Notes: a model not told the origin generated them from the sequence alone. A DNA stretch of 64,000 bases from an uncultured Bacillaceae bacterium (GCA_947497585.1 CANMHG010000011.1:1-64000); one strand, 5' to 3'. Positions 1 through 8,692 are shown, numbered from the stretch's first letter. Numbers and translations are program-made.

Positions 1-291
1 AGGATTTCTCTCAACCCTTCCGAATCCTTGGCTTATTCGGACTGGTTTCACAGGATTTCTCTCAACCCTTCCGAATCCTTGGCTTATTCGGACTGGTTTC
101 ACAGGATTTCTCTCAACCCTTCCGAATCATTGGCTTATTCGGACTGGTTTCACAGTATTTCTCCCAACCCTTCCGAATAATTGACTTATTCAGACTGGTT
201 TCACCAAATCTCTCTCAACCTGTCCGAATCCTTGATTTATTCAGACTGGTTTCACCGAATCTCTCTCAACCTGTCCGAATCCTTAAATCAA
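1..291. repeat. Tandem array of 51-bp units (array R1), cut by left window edge
   Basis: Six consecutive units start at 1, 52, 103, 154, 205 and 256, an exact 51-bp period. The first three are nearly identical and the later ones have drifted. Each unit holds the inverted arms TCCGAAT and ATTCGGA around a 9-base loop. The array starts about 15 bp beyond the stop codon of the MATE gene and may act as its terminator or 3' UTR structure. It may extend past the window edge. The core resembles the array at 29637. Confidence 0.9.
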
Positions 292-305
292 AGCCAGCCA
301 CTTTC

Positions 306-1652
306 TCACACAAACTTCTCCCTCGTTAATCTCGGAACATGCAACCAAAGAAACACAGAACGTCCTAGGCTAAATAAAACAAAGGCAAGCCAAATTCCTT
401 GATTTTGATAGTTTGGTACAAGGAACCAAATGGCTGCCAAAAAGAGTAACAAGGCCAGGAATATTGAGTCTCTAACAGGTCTAGCCTCAGTTGCACCAGA
501 AAAGATTCCTTCTAGTAGTAAGCCCCAAAATCCCACAATCGGAAAAATAACCATCCAGATTAAGAAACTAGCTGCCGTTACTCGAACCTCTGTAATCGTT
601 GTAAAAAATGAAACGAGTTCATTTCCAAAGAATATCATGATAAAAGTTAAAAGCCCGACGGTCAGTGCCCCCCATTGAGCAGAAAGAAGATACGCCCTTT
701 TATAAAGAGATTCATTTTTCCCGCCAACTGCCCTACCTACTAAAATACTAGAGGCATTGGCAAAGCCACCTATTAAATAGGCCATTATATAATGAATTTG
801 GAGTAAGATTGCATTCGCAGCTAGCGTTACCTCCCCCATACTTGCACCTTTTGCGGTAAAGATGACTGTCATCGTTAATAAACATACAGTCCGTAAAAAC
901 AAATCGCGATTCACTTTAATCATTTTCACCAGTGCCTCAGCTTCTATTAGCATAGAAAGTTTGAGCTTACTAAAGCTTACTTTATTTGGTTTTACAATCA
1001 CCACAATCCCAAATAAAATCGCACTAACCTCGGCAATTAGTGTTGCATAAGCAACTCCAGCAACACCAAGCCCAAGTCCTAACACAAAAACAACATCTAG
1101 AATAATGTTCAGTACATTCATCACGATTTGAGTGGCTAAGGCTAGCTTAACCTTCCCCATGCCAATTAGCCAGCCAATAATGACATAGCTTAATAGAATA
1201 AATGGTGCTCCCCAAATTCGGATGGAGAAGTAGTTTTCAGCATATGTTGAAACTTCTTTCGTACCACCAATCAAAGGTAGCGCTATGTTGATAATCGGCT
1301 TCTGCAGAACGATAAAAAACAGGCCAAAAACAAGAGCCAAAATGGCTGGCCTGAAAAAGGAGGCTAGCATTTCATTTTCATTCTTCGCCCCTTCAGCTTG
1401 TGCAGTAAACCCGCTTGTACTCACTCGTAAAAAGCCAAGAAGCCAGTACATCGTATTAAATATCACTGCACCAATCGCCACACCACCGATCGCTGCTGGC
1501 ACCGGCATTCTCCCAACAACCGCTGTATCCACTGCACCTAAAATAGGAGTTGAGATACCAGAAATTATAAGCGGAAGGGCAAGTGTCAAATACTGCCGAT
1601 GACCTAATGGTGTAGCCTGATTTAAAGTAACAGAAGTCACCCCAGCCTTCAT
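306..1652 (-). CDS. MATE family efflux transporter (DinF-like)
   Basis: The 448-residue product is an integral membrane protein with about 12 hydrophobic segments. The N-terminal stretch around residues 25-60 (PLIISGISTPILGAVDTAVV) is typical of MATE/DinF transporters, which export cationic or organic compounds in exchange for Na+ or H+. The length fits the family. The ATG start is preceded by AGGAG at good spacing. It lies 43 bp after the second ABC ATPase gene on the same strand, so it is probably the last gene of the Zur-boxed operon. Its substrate is unknown; a role in metal or metallophore handling is inferred only from position. The tandem array R1 follows its stop codon. Confidence 0.85.
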   Translation of the reverse strand: MKAGVTSVTLNQATPLGHRQYLTLALPLIISGISTPILGAVDTAVVGRMPVPAAIGGVAIGAVIFNTMYWLLGFLRVSTSGFTAQAEGAKNENEMLASFFRPAILALVFGLFFIVLQKPIINIALPLIGGTKEVSTYAENYFSIRIWGAPFILLSYVIIGWLIGMGKVKLALATQIVMNVLNIILDVVFVLGLGLGVAGVAYATLIAEVSAILFGIVVIVKPNKVSFSKLKLSMLIEAEALVKMIKVNRDLFLRTVCLLTMTVIFTAKGASMGEVTLAANAILLQIHYIMAYLIGGFANASSILVGRAVGGKNESLYKRAYLLSAQWGALTVGLLTFIMIFFGNELVSFFTTITEVRVTAASFLIWMVIFPIVGFWGLLLEGIFSGATEARPVRDSIFLALLLFLAAIWFLVPNYQNQGIWLAFVLFSLGRSVFLWLHVPRLTREKFV

Positions 1653-1695
1653 ATCTTTCTCCTCTTTTCCAATATGCTTATCATAAAATTCATAC

Positions 1696-2469
1696 CTACT
1701 CCAGCGATGCCGCCCTAATCAGAGCTTTAGTATACTCATGGCGCTCTTCACGATAAAGGTCTGCTAACTCAAAAAAATCAACCATACTACCGTTCTTTAA
1801 GACTATCACCTTTTCACAAAGATAGCTTACAGCTCGGATGTCATGTGAAATAAAGAGAATAGTAAGGTTTTTCGTTTTCTGAAGCTCCTTTAACAAGCCT
1901 AAGATCTGGACTTGGACCGTCACATCTAAGCTTGCAGTGGGTTCATCACATACTAACAGCGACGGCTCAATGCTAATCGCTCTAGCAATTCCAACCCTTT
2001 GTTTTTGGCCACCACTTAATTCACCTGGATACCGTTCACTTAACCCCCGGTCCAATCCGACAATCGACATTAATTCTTCCGCAATTATTTTTCTTGAAAG
2101 CCCTTCTACATTTAAAAAGGAGGGTTTCACTTCTTTAAAGTTATCCAGCGGTTCAAGAATACTTTTCCAAACCGGAAGCTTTGGATTCAAGCTACTAGTA
2201 GAGTCCTGAAAGATCATTTGAACATTTTTGCGATACTGCCGTAATAAATCCCTCTTTTTAGGTACAATCGGAACTCCGTTGAACTGAACATTACCATCCC
2301 GATAAGCTTCTAAACCTACTAACACCTTCGCTAATGTACTTTTACCACTTCCACTTTCACCAACAATGCCAATGCACTCACCTTCAGAAACAGAGAAGGA
2401 AACATTGTTCAAGGCCTGCACATTTTTTGTGTACTTTTTCGATAAACGATCGACCACTAGTAAGCTCAT
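1696..2469 (-). CDS. ABC transporter ATP-binding protein, OppF/NikE type
   Basis: The 257-residue cytoplasmic ATPase energises an Opp/Nik-class importer. Walker A GESGSGKST is at residues 37-45, the Q-loop glutamine is near 88, the signature LSGGQ is at 151-155 and Walker B LLVCDEP is at 171-177; an H-loop SHD follows. The ATG overlaps the stop of the upstream ATPase gene by four bases (ATGA), indicating translational coupling. It forms a pair with the product of 2466-3287. The family transports peptides, nickel or metal-metallophore complexes; the Zur-type boxes upstream of the operon favour a metal substrate. It is shorter than typical OppF, which fits the NikE side of the family. Confidence 0.88.
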   Translation of the reverse strand: MSLLVVDRLSKKYTKNVQALNNVSFSVSEGECIGIVGESGSGKSTLAKVLVGLEAYRDGNVQFNGVPIVPKKRDLLRQYRKNVQMIFQDSTSSLNPKLPVWKSILEPLDNFKEVKPSFLNVEGLSRKIIAEELMSIVGLDRGLSERYPGELSGGQKQRVGIARAISIEPSLLVCDEPTASLDVTVQVQILGLLKELQKTKNLTILFISHDIRAVSYLCEKVIVLKNGSMVDFFELADLYREERHEYTKALIRAASLE

Positions 2470-3287
2470 ACACTACCCACCATTTCCTTTTGACTGAATG
2501 CCACTTCGTTTGGTAATGAAAGCAGGCAAGAGCATAGTTTTTTCGTATACGGATGCTGGTGGTGACAACGAATCTCTTCTGACAATCCTTCTTCAACAAT
2601 TTCTCCCTGATTCATAACATAAATCCGATCTGCCCGCTTGTAGGCTAGTGCGAGGTCGTGAGTAATCATTAGAACTGCGCAGCCTGTTTCATTTCGTAAC
2701 TGATCAATCGCATTTAATACCTTCTCACCACTTAGAACATCTAAGGCTGTAGTCATTTCATCACAAATTAATAAAGAGGGTCTTAAAGCTAACGACAAAG
2801 CAATTGCAACACGCTGCGATTGCCCACCACTTAGCTGGAAAGGATAACTTTGAAATGTTTTTTTCGAATCTAACCCCATCTCTTCAAGCACTCTATGGGC
2901 AACTTCCTTCGCCTCATTTTTGCTCCTACTCTGATGGGTACGTATGGTTTCAACCATCTGTTTTCCCACTTTAATGAACGGAGTAAAACTTCCTCGGTAG
3001 TCTTGAAAAATCATTCCAAGTTCATTTCCCAAAAGTCTACGGTGTGCTTTTGATTGGAGGCCTAATAGGTTTACGTCATTAAAAAATATTTCACCATATA
3101 CATTCATCGTAGAAGGGAGAAGTCCAAGTATAGCTCTTGCCGTTAGGCTTTTACCACTACCACTTTCACCAATTAAACCAACAATCTCCCCTGCTGCTAG
3201 CTCAATGGACACATCATTAATAAGTAGCTTTTCTTGACCTTTGTTGTGAATGGAAAAGTGTTCAATCGAAAGTAAAGATTTATTCAA
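2466..3287 (-). CDS. ABC transporter ATP-binding protein, OppD/NikD type
   Basis: With the TTG at 3287 as start the product has 273 residues. That TTG is preceded by AAGGAGGG at 6-7 bases, whereas a longer reading from another TTG at 3314 has no such site and would overlap the permease gene further. Walker A GESGSGKS is at 40-47, the signature LSGGQ at 152-156 and Walker B LLICDEM at 172-178. Methionine replaces the usual proline after DE. It should pair with the 1696-2469 ATPase under the two permeases. It overlaps the preceding permease gene by 8 bp. Confidence 0.88.
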   Translation of the reverse strand: MNKSLLSIEHFSIHNKGQEKLLINDVSIELAAGEIVGLIGESGSGKSLTARAILGLLPSTMNVYGEIFFNDVNLLGLQSKAHRRLLGNELGMIFQDYRGSFTPFIKVGKQMVETIRTHQSRSKNEAKEVAHRVLEEMGLDSKKTFQSYPFQLSGGQSQRVAIALSLALRPSLLICDEMTTALDVLSGEKVLNAIDQLRNETGCAVLMITHDLALAYKRADRIYVMNQGEIVEEGLSEEIRCHHQHPYTKKLCSCLLSLPNEVAFSQKEMVGSV

Positions 3288-4131
3288 AGTGACTCCCTCC
3301 TTTTCTCGTATCAAAATAACTCTTTAACCCGTCTCCTAAAAGATTACAGCATAAAACCGTTATCATAATGGCCAATCCTGGATAAATCATGAGCGAAGGA
3401 ACCACTTGAAAATAGCCTCTTCCTTCATTCAACATTGCACCCCATTCTGGAATAGGAGGCTGAGCACCAATACCAATATAAGAAAGTGCAGAAATAAGCA
3501 AAATCACTTTACCAACATCAATCGCAGCCATCACAATAATGTCTGGCATCACATGAGGTACCAGGTGGACACGAATTGTTTTAAAGGCACTTGAATGAGA
3601 GAGCTTTGAGGCTAATACATATTCCTTTTCTTTTTCAGCTAAAACAAGACTGCGAACAACACGCGCATATACAATCCACCTTACAAGAACAATGGCAATG
3701 ATTACATTGGTTAAGTTAGGTCCTAAAATACCTGCAATCGCGATAGCTAAAATGAAATCTGGAAACGATAAGATGCCATCGACAATCCTCATTAAAAAGG
3801 CATCTATTTTCCCTCCATAAAAACCAGATAAAAGGCCGATTGGAACACCAATAGTTATTGCTAATATGATGGCAAATAGCCCTAAACCAATTGTTAATTT
3901 TGCTCCATAAATGATTCTTGAAAAAACATCTCGACCTAATTGATCTGTCCCAAGCCAATGAACAGATGAGGCTTCTTTTAACCTGTTACCCATATCAATG
4001 TGAAAAGGATCGTGAGGAATAAGACTACCCCCAATAAACGTTATTCCTGCAAGCAGAATGGCAAGGAAGCCGCCAATTACTAGATTAGGGTTACGTAATA
4101 TGGTTGAAGTCTTGGTTAGAATGGCTTCCAT
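3280..4131 (-). CDS. ABC transporter permease, OppC/NikC type
   Basis: This 283-residue inner-membrane permease has about six hydrophobic segments. The N-terminal region contains LGTDQLGRDVFSRIIYGAK (near residues 60-78), the hallmark of DppC/OppC/NikC proteins, and the cytoplasmic coupling loop is recognisable around VLAEKEKEYVLASKL. The start ATG overlaps the stop of the NikB-type gene by one base and has AAGGAGAT six bases upstream. It forms the transmembrane pore with the 4131-5090 product. Substrate class cannot be read from the permease; context suggests zinc or a zinc chelate. Confidence 0.88.
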   Translation of the reverse strand: MEAILTKTSTILRNPNLVIGGFLAILLAGITFIGGSLIPHDPFHIDMGNRLKEASSVHWLGTDQLGRDVFSRIIYGAKLTIGLGLFAIILAITIGVPIGLLSGFYGGKIDAFLMRIVDGILSFPDFILAIAIAGILGPNLTNVIIAIVLVRWIVYARVVRSLVLAEKEKEYVLASKLSHSSAFKTIRVHLVPHVMPDIIVMAAIDVGKVILLISALSYIGIGAQPPIPEWGAMLNEGRGYFQVVPSLMIYPGLAIMITVLCCNLLGDGLKSYFDTRKGGSHFE

Positions 4132-5090
4132 TATGCCATCTCCTTTCCTTGCTTAATTTGAGGATTGATTACTAGGTACAACAAATCAACAATGAGGTTT
4201 GTTACTATTACGAGTGTCCCGACAATCAGAATATAGCCTTGAATCACCGGATAATCCCGTTGTAAAACCGCTTGAACAATCAGCTCCCCCATTCCAGGCC
4301 ACGAAAACAAGATTTCAATGACTGTGATGCCTCCAAGCAAACTACCAATACTCAGTCCAAACATCGTAACCAAAGGAACTAAACTTCCTCTTAATGCATG
4401 AAAAAGGAGAACACGACCTTTGCTTAATCCCCTTGCACTTGCTGCTTCAATATACGAGCTTTGTAGGGTTGAAATCAGTCGCTCTCGTAAAAGCCTTATA
4501 TACATAGGTGCCATCGCAATTCCTAGAGTAACAGACGGAAGTATATAATGCGCTAGCGTTCCTTTACCCATTACAGGAAGAATATTTAATTTTAACGAGA
4601 ATAAATAGATGAATAATAAACCAAGCCAAAAGCTTGGGATTGATGCTCCTAGCAGTGCAATCCACCTACTTAGATAATCTGGCCACTTTCCCTCGTAAAT
4701 GGCTCCCACTATTCCCAGCGGAACAGCAATAAGAAAAAGCACAAGTAAACCACCAATACCTAATGCAACTGTCGCTGGAAGCCTGCTCATAATCATGTCC
4801 AGCACAGGTCTTTTCGAAATAATTGATTCTCCTAAATCGAAGGTTGCTACATTTATAATCCAATCACGATATTGGACAAGGATTGGTTGGTCAAAGCCAT
4901 ATTCCTTCAGTAGCCTTTCCTCATCCGCTTTTGTAGTTACCACATCATCAACTTTCAAGATTTCTCTTATCGGGTCACCTGGCGTAACTTTCATTAACAC
5001 AAACGTTAAAAAGGAAAGAACCAACACTGTCAAAACTAATTGAACGACCCTAGAACCTATCATGGAAAATACTCTAAGCACAAAACTCAC
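4131..5090 (-). CDS. ABC transporter permease, OppB/NikB type
   Basis: The 319-residue membrane protein has an N-terminal helix followed by a loop containing MKVTPGDPIREIL, as in DppB/OppB/NikB permeases, then five more hydrophobic segments. The coupling loop is seen as YIEAASARGLSKGRVL. The start is a GTG at 5090; a second GTG at 5081, six bases after AGGTG, is equally plausible and would shorten the protein by three residues. It lies downstream of the binding-protein gene, separated by a hairpin that may lower permease expression relative to the lipoprotein, as is usual in importer operons. Confidence 0.87.
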   Translation of the reverse strand: MSFVLRVFSMIGSRVVQLVLTVLVLSFLTFVLMKVTPGDPIREILKVDDVVTTKADEERLLKEYGFDQPILVQYRDWIINVATFDLGESIISKRPVLDMIMSRLPATVALGIGGLLVLFLIAVPLGIVGAIYEGKWPDYLSRWIALLGASIPSFWLGLLFIYLFSLKLNILPVMGKGTLAHYILPSVTLGIAMAPMYIRLLRERLISTLQSSYIEAASARGLSKGRVLLFHALRGSLVPLVTMFGLSIGSLLGGITVIEILFSWPGMGELIVQAVLQRDYPVIQGYILIVGTLVIVTNLIVDLLYLVINPQIKQGKEMA

Positions 5091-5123
5091 CTACCTATCA
5101 TCAATTTCTATAAAACTACGAAA

Positions 5124-5151
5124 GTGAAAGCATCAAAACTGATACTTTCAC
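5124..5151 (-). terminator. Stem-loop between binding-protein and permease genes
   Basis: GTGAAAGCATCA and TGATACTTTCAC form a 12-bp stem with one mismatch and a 4-base loop, 8 bp beyond the stop of the binding-protein gene. There is no clear T-run, so it is more likely an mRNA-stabilising or partial-termination structure that sets the ratio of binding protein to permease. Confidence 0.5.
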
Positions 5152-5158
5152 CCGCCTA

Positions 5159-6721
5159 TTATTCTACATCCATTTTATTTGTAATTAAGTAGTATTCCTC
5201 TGAACCAGGCTGCCAATTTTTAATACGTTCATTCACTCCAACAATAATATGAGGATGTAAAATAAACGATTGTGGAACCTCAGCTCGAATGATCTCTACA
5301 GCTTTCTTTTGTAATTCAATTCGCTCCTCAAGAGCAGCTTCAACATTCAGTTGTTGTGTAATTCTATTTAATGCTGGAATATTAATTCTTCCTGGGTTTA
5401 ACGCCCCTTCAGGTAAATAAGCAACATTTAGAAAATAGCCACCATCTCCACGAGGAGCTGTTAAATTTGAATACGTTACAAGATCCCAATCATTCGGTTG
5501 CTCCCATAAATACGTATCAATGTTCTCAACCGTAATAATGTCTACTTTTATTCCAAGGCTTGCTGCTTCTGCTTGAAGGTATTGTGCCATTAACGGAAGT
5601 TCAGGTCTTCCTTGGTAAGTTGCCAATTTCAACTGAAGTGGCTGCCCATCTTTCTCTAACGTTCCATTTGCATTTTTAACATAGCCAGCATCTTTTAAAA
5701 GCTGCTCCGCTTTCTTTGGATCATAACCCTCAGGAGCTTTATCTCCCGCAAAAGCAAATGTCGGGTTGAATGGTCCTGAAGCTTCAGTCGCATGCCCATT
5801 CATGATTTCACTAACTGCAACAGGTCTATTAATCAATAAATCTAATGCCCTTCGAACGTTCACATCCTGTAGTGCAGGCTTCTGAGCATTGTAAAGAAGA
5901 AAGTGTACGCGCAAGCTTGAAACAGATTCTACTCGTAAATCTTCTCGGCTTTCAATCGGAGCTAATGCTTCAGGTGGTAAATGATATGCAATGTCTGCTT
6001 CCCCAGATTGGAGAGCTAATGCACGGACATTTCCATCTGAATTAAATTTGATTGTTACCTTATCTATGTTTGCTGCACCATCCCAATAGCCTTCATATCT
6101 TTCCAAGTTAATTTCTGATTCAGATGTGAATCCAACAACTTGAAATGGCCCTGTTGCAACTGGCTTTTCACTCATATTTTCAGCATCTGCCTTAACGATC
6201 GATGCATTTGTATGTACTAACTCTGAAAGAAAAGCAGGATACGGTTCCTTCGTCGTAAACGTAATTTCTTGACCACTTGCTTCCATAGATTCAATTTTTA
6301 AGTTAGAACCAATTGACTCATTTACACTCAACAAGCGTTCAAATGAAGCCTTAACAGCTTCTCCATCAACAGGTGTTCCGTCATGAAACGTTACACCATT
6401 TCGAATCGTAAATTTCCATGTTGTTGGATCGATTTGTTCCCAATTTTCTGCCACCCACGGCTGAATCTCTAAATTTTCATCAACCTTTACCAATGTCTCT
6501 GCAATTCCTGCACGAACTCCCATCCAGTCTTGATGGGGGTCAATCGTTTTGGATGCGAAGCTAAATAGTAAGGTTACTGACTTTTCCTCATTGTTAGCTG
6601 CTTCATTTGAAACTTTTTTATCTTCACCCACTGATTCTATCTCATTATTTGAACATCCCACTACAAAAGCAAAAAGAAAAGCTAGTAGCAAATAAGCGAT
6701 ATTTTTGTTTCTAAATTTCAA
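5159..6721 (-). CDS. Extracellular solute-binding lipoprotein, SBP family 5 (peptide/nickel/metallophore class)
   Basis: The TTG at 6721, eight bases after AGGAG, gives 520 residues; an upstream GTG at 6730 sits too close to that site. The signal peptide ends in the lipobox VVGC with Cys23, so the protein should be a membrane-anchored lipoprotein. The body is a family-5 binding protein, with RNGVTFHDGTPVDGEAVKAS and later DVNVRRALDLLINRPVAV. The family contains peptide, nickel and staphylopine-like binders. A nickel/metallophore-type ligand is favoured by the APRGDGGYFLN region and the Zur boxes upstream, but the ligand cannot be decided from sequence alone. It is the second gene of the operon. 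Confidence 0.85.
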   Translation of the reverse strand: MKFRNKNIAYLLLAFLFAFVVGCSNNEIESVGEDKKVSNEAANNEEKSVTLLFSFASKTIDPHQDWMGVRAGIAETLVKVDENLEIQPWVAENWEQIDPTTWKFTIRNGVTFHDGTPVDGEAVKASFERLLSVNESIGSNLKIESMEASGQEITFTTKEPYPAFLSELVHTNASIVKADAENMSEKPVATGPFQVVGFTSESEINLERYEGYWDGAANIDKVTIKFNSDGNVRALALQSGEADIAYHLPPEALAPIESREDLRVESVSSLRVHFLLYNAQKPALQDVNVRRALDLLINRPVAVSEIMNGHATEASGPFNPTFAFAGDKAPEGYDPKKAEQLLKDAGYVKNANGTLEKDGQPLQLKLATYQGRPELPLMAQYLQAEAASLGIKVDIITVENIDTYLWEQPNDWDLVTYSNLTAPRGDGGYFLNVAYLPEGALNPGRINIPALNRITQQLNVEAALEERIELQKKAVEIIRAEVPQSFILHPHIIVGVNERIKNWQPGSEEYYLITNKMDVE

Positions 6722-6751
6722 GTTTCTCACTCCTATTTTCTTAAAGTTATC

Positions 6752-7615
6752 TTATGTAAGAACTTTCTTCCATTTCGGCGAAGGACTCTTGTGCCTTGAT
6801 AAAACAATCGATGCACCGATAATAATCATGCCACCGATAATTGAATACGCACTTAAGACCTCTCCCCAAAAAATAAATCCCCAAAATACATTAAAAAAGA
6901 TTCCTATGTATCTAACGACTTCAACTACAATGATATTTTCATGTGTAAACGCACTTGTTAAAACAAGTTGACCTACGAGTGAAACAACACCAATGCAAGT
7001 CAGATAAAACCAACCTGTTAACGTCGGAACAACAAACTCGTTCCACATCAAGGGAACAGATACAATCGTTCCAGCTGCCAAAAAATAAAAGACAATCTCA
7101 TACTTGTGATGTGTTTTACTAAGATATCGAATCGAGGTTGCTGCACAAGCTGCGAGAAATGCACTTAATACTCCAACAAGTGCATAAACCGTGTAAGACT
7201 CATAGCTAAAAGGATTGATTAAAAACATAGCGCCTAAAATAAAGAACGGAAAAACCAATAGCATAGCTTTTGTAATTCTTTCTTTTAGAAAATATGTCGA
7301 TAGCAGTATCGCAAAAAATGGTGATAGATGTGCTAAAATACTAGCATCTCCTAGTGGAATATGTGCAATTGTAAAAAAGTACGCTAGTAGATAAAGAGCA
7401 CCTAGTGCACCTCTTAGCACCAGCATCGGAATGCCTTTTCGTGAAAAAGGGACTCCACCTCTTTTCATGAGTAAAAATATAAGCAATGCACCAATCACGC
7501 TTCGGAAGAAGACGATTTGTGACACCGGGATGGTTTCACTAGCTGCTTTCACAAATACGTTCATAATGCTAAATGTAAACGCTGAAGCAACCGCAAGCAG
7601 TATTCCTTTTTTCAC
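6752..7615 (-). CDS. EamA/DMT-superfamily exporter
   Basis: The GTG at 7615 is preceded by TGGAGGGG at about seven bases and gives 287 residues; a longer in-frame reading has a hydrophilic Cys/Arg-rich leader and no ribosome site. The protein has about ten hydrophobic segments arranged as two EamA repeats, beginning KKGILLAVASAFTFSIMN. Such proteins export metabolites; in pseudopaline systems a DMT protein (CntI) exports the metallophore. It is the first gene of the operon, 75 bp from a Zur-type box, so zinc-controlled export of a ligand is a reasonable inference. No metallophore synthase gene is seen in the window. Confidence 0.83.
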   Translation of the reverse strand: MKKGILLAVASAFTFSIMNVFVKAASETIPVSQIVFFRSVIGALLIFLLMKRGGVPFSRKGIPMLVLRGALGALYLLAYFFTIAHIPLGDASILAHLSPFFAILLSTYFLKERITKAMLLVFPFFILGAMFLINPFSYESYTVYALVGVLSAFLAACAATSIRYLSKTHHKYEIVFYFLAAGTIVSVPLMWNEFVVPTLTGWFYLTCIGVVSLVGQLVLTSAFTHENIIVVEVVRYIGIFFNVFWGFIFWGEVLSAYSIIGGMIIIGASIVLSRHKSPSPKWKKVLT

Positions 7616-7688
7616 AAACGCCCCTCCACATACCAACACCAACTTAGATTTAAATCCATAACAACCATCTCTTTTCCTTCGACACAAA

Positions 7689-7703
7689 CCGAAATTATTA
7701 CGA
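7689..7703 (-). promoter_or_regulatory. Zur-type box proximal to the EamA/ABC/MATE operon
   Basis: On the minus strand the 7-1-7 site reads TCGTAATAATTTCGG, matching 12 of 14 defined positions of the Bacillus Zur consensus TCGTAATNATTACGA. It lies 74 bp upstream of the GTG start of the EamA gene, a normal position for a repressor site. The Fur and PerR consensus sequences fit less well because of the TCG ends. Confidence 0.72.
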
Positions 7704-7814
7704 TTTAAATTCGAGGTTTGTTTGTAAAACCAGATACACGGCAGCTATATATCGTAACCATTTTGATTTACACTTGATTACTATACGAGAATTAAATTAT
7801 TTCGTCAATGCAAA

Positions 7815-7829
7815 TCGTAATAATTACGA
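7815..7829. promoter_or_regulatory. Perfect Zur-type box
   Basis: TCGTAATAATTACGA is a perfect 7-1-7 inverted repeat identical to the Bacillus Zur core, with AAA on the left flank as in the extended consensus. It lies about 200 bp upstream of the EamA operon and 267 bp upstream of the divergent gene at 8096. It could be a second site for the operon or belong to the divergent promoter. Confidence 0.8.
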
Positions 7830-7900
7830 ATTGTTTTTTCGAGTAGTCATAAATATTGATTACATTACATAGGTCGTACGAAAGTGTATATAACATGAAC

Positions 7901-7933
7901 AAAAAAAAACCAATACTCGATAGGAGCATTGGT
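7901..7933 (-). terminator. Rho-independent terminator, minus strand, no obvious gene upstream
   Basis: Read on the minus strand, ACCAATGCTC and GAGTATTGGT form a 10-bp stem with one mismatch and a 5-base loop, followed by nine T residues. The nearest minus-strand gene upstream already has its own terminator near 8663, so this one may end a short RNA or insulate the operon promoter. Just upstream on the same strand a small hairpin TAGGT/ACCTA (7946-7960) is also visible. Apart from these structures and the Zur-type boxes, 7616-8095 shows no gene. Confidence 0.65.
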
Positions 7934-8095
7934 CTTGCTAGTCGATAGGTGTCAGACCTACTCTACATTAGTAGGATATATTATCATATTCAAAAAAGTT
8001 CAATTTAATTTAATTTACTAGGTTTGTTTTCCAAGTGTGAAACCTATACTCTAACTATGATAGACCACTTTAGTAATAGGTTATGGTGATAAATT

Positions 8096-8644
8096 TTGAC
8101 TATTATAGAACAAATGGACAAACATGCAAACGAGAATCTGGAATTAGTAAAACGAATAATAGATCTTTGGCAACAAGAGGTTGTATTCACATGGCGTTGG
8201 TGGTTAGGTGTAACTTTAACTATACTAACTTGGTTATTCTGGATTAAGTACCATAAAAGAGAGAGCAGATATAGATTACTGACAGCTGGGTTCTTTGTTA
8301 TGATTATTTCTGTTTCTCTTGACGCAATCGGGGTACAAATTGGATTGTGGTCATATCGCTACGAGGTGTTGCCTTTCATACCTGCATATGTACCATATGA
8401 CCTAGCCCTTATGCCAGTTGTGATAATGACCTTGATACAGTACAAGCCTCAGTATTCTCCCGTAAAGAAAGCAATCATATTCGCCTTATTAAGTGCATTC
8501 ATTGGTGAACCTTTAATTGTATGGACCGATATATATAAACCAGAAACTTGGAAGTTTTTCTATTCTGTTCCAATTTATTTTGTTATCTATTTGATTGCAA
8601 ATTGGTTAACTACTAGAGAAAGTTTCGAGAAAATTGAGGAATAA
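8096..8644 (+). CDS. CBO0543-like integral membrane protein, paralog A
   Basis: The 182-residue protein starts with TTG at 8096 after a weak GGTGAT site; the next ATG would be six codons in. It has an amphipathic N-terminus ending in WQQEVVFTW, then about five hydrophobic segments, and carries the motif FIGEPL in the last third. It is clearly related to the proteins at 56360 and 57043, which share the ending VFTW/VFSW before helix 1, the SLDAIG/YLDALG/FTDDIG motif and FIGEP. I assign the CBO0543-like label from general resemblance; function is unknown. Confidence 0.75.
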   Translation: MTIIEQMDKHANENLELVKRIIDLWQQEVVFTWRWWLGVTLTILTWLFWIKYHKRESRYRLLTAGFFVMIISVSLDAIGVQIGLWSYRYEVLPFIPAYVPYDLALMPVVIMTLIQYKPQYSPVKKAIIFALLSAFIGEPLIVWTDIYKPETWKFFYSVPIYFVIYLIANWLTTRESFEKIEE

Positions 8645-8662
8645 CCTCTGTTGCACATGATA

Positions 8663-8692
8663 AAAAGCCCAGGTTCAATAACCTGTGCTTTT
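8663..8692. terminator. Bidirectional terminator between convergent genes
   Basis: AAAAGCCCAGGTT and AACCTGTGCTTTT form a 13-bp stem with one mismatch and a CAAT loop. A-rich and T-rich flanks let it serve both the gene ending at 8644 and the minus-strand gene ending at 8697. Confidence 0.75.

Noticed and set aside
181..402. Plus-strand frame of 73 codons through array R1
   Set aside because: It is a translation of the 51-bp repeat with repeated amino acid blocks and no ribosome site; not a gene.
5159..6721. Firm assignment of the SBP as nickel-binding NikA
   Set aside because: The family includes peptide and metallophore binders, and the Zur boxes favour zinc; nickel specificity cannot be shown.
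7752..7766. Third Zur-like site TCGTAACCATTTTGA
   Set aside because: Only 11 of 14 positions match the consensus, which is not clearly better than chance in AT-rich DNA; kept out of the feature list.
7946..7960. T-box or other riboswitch near 7900-8000
   Set aside because: No AGGGTGGNACCGCG-type T-box or other aptamer consensus is present; only simple hairpins are visible.
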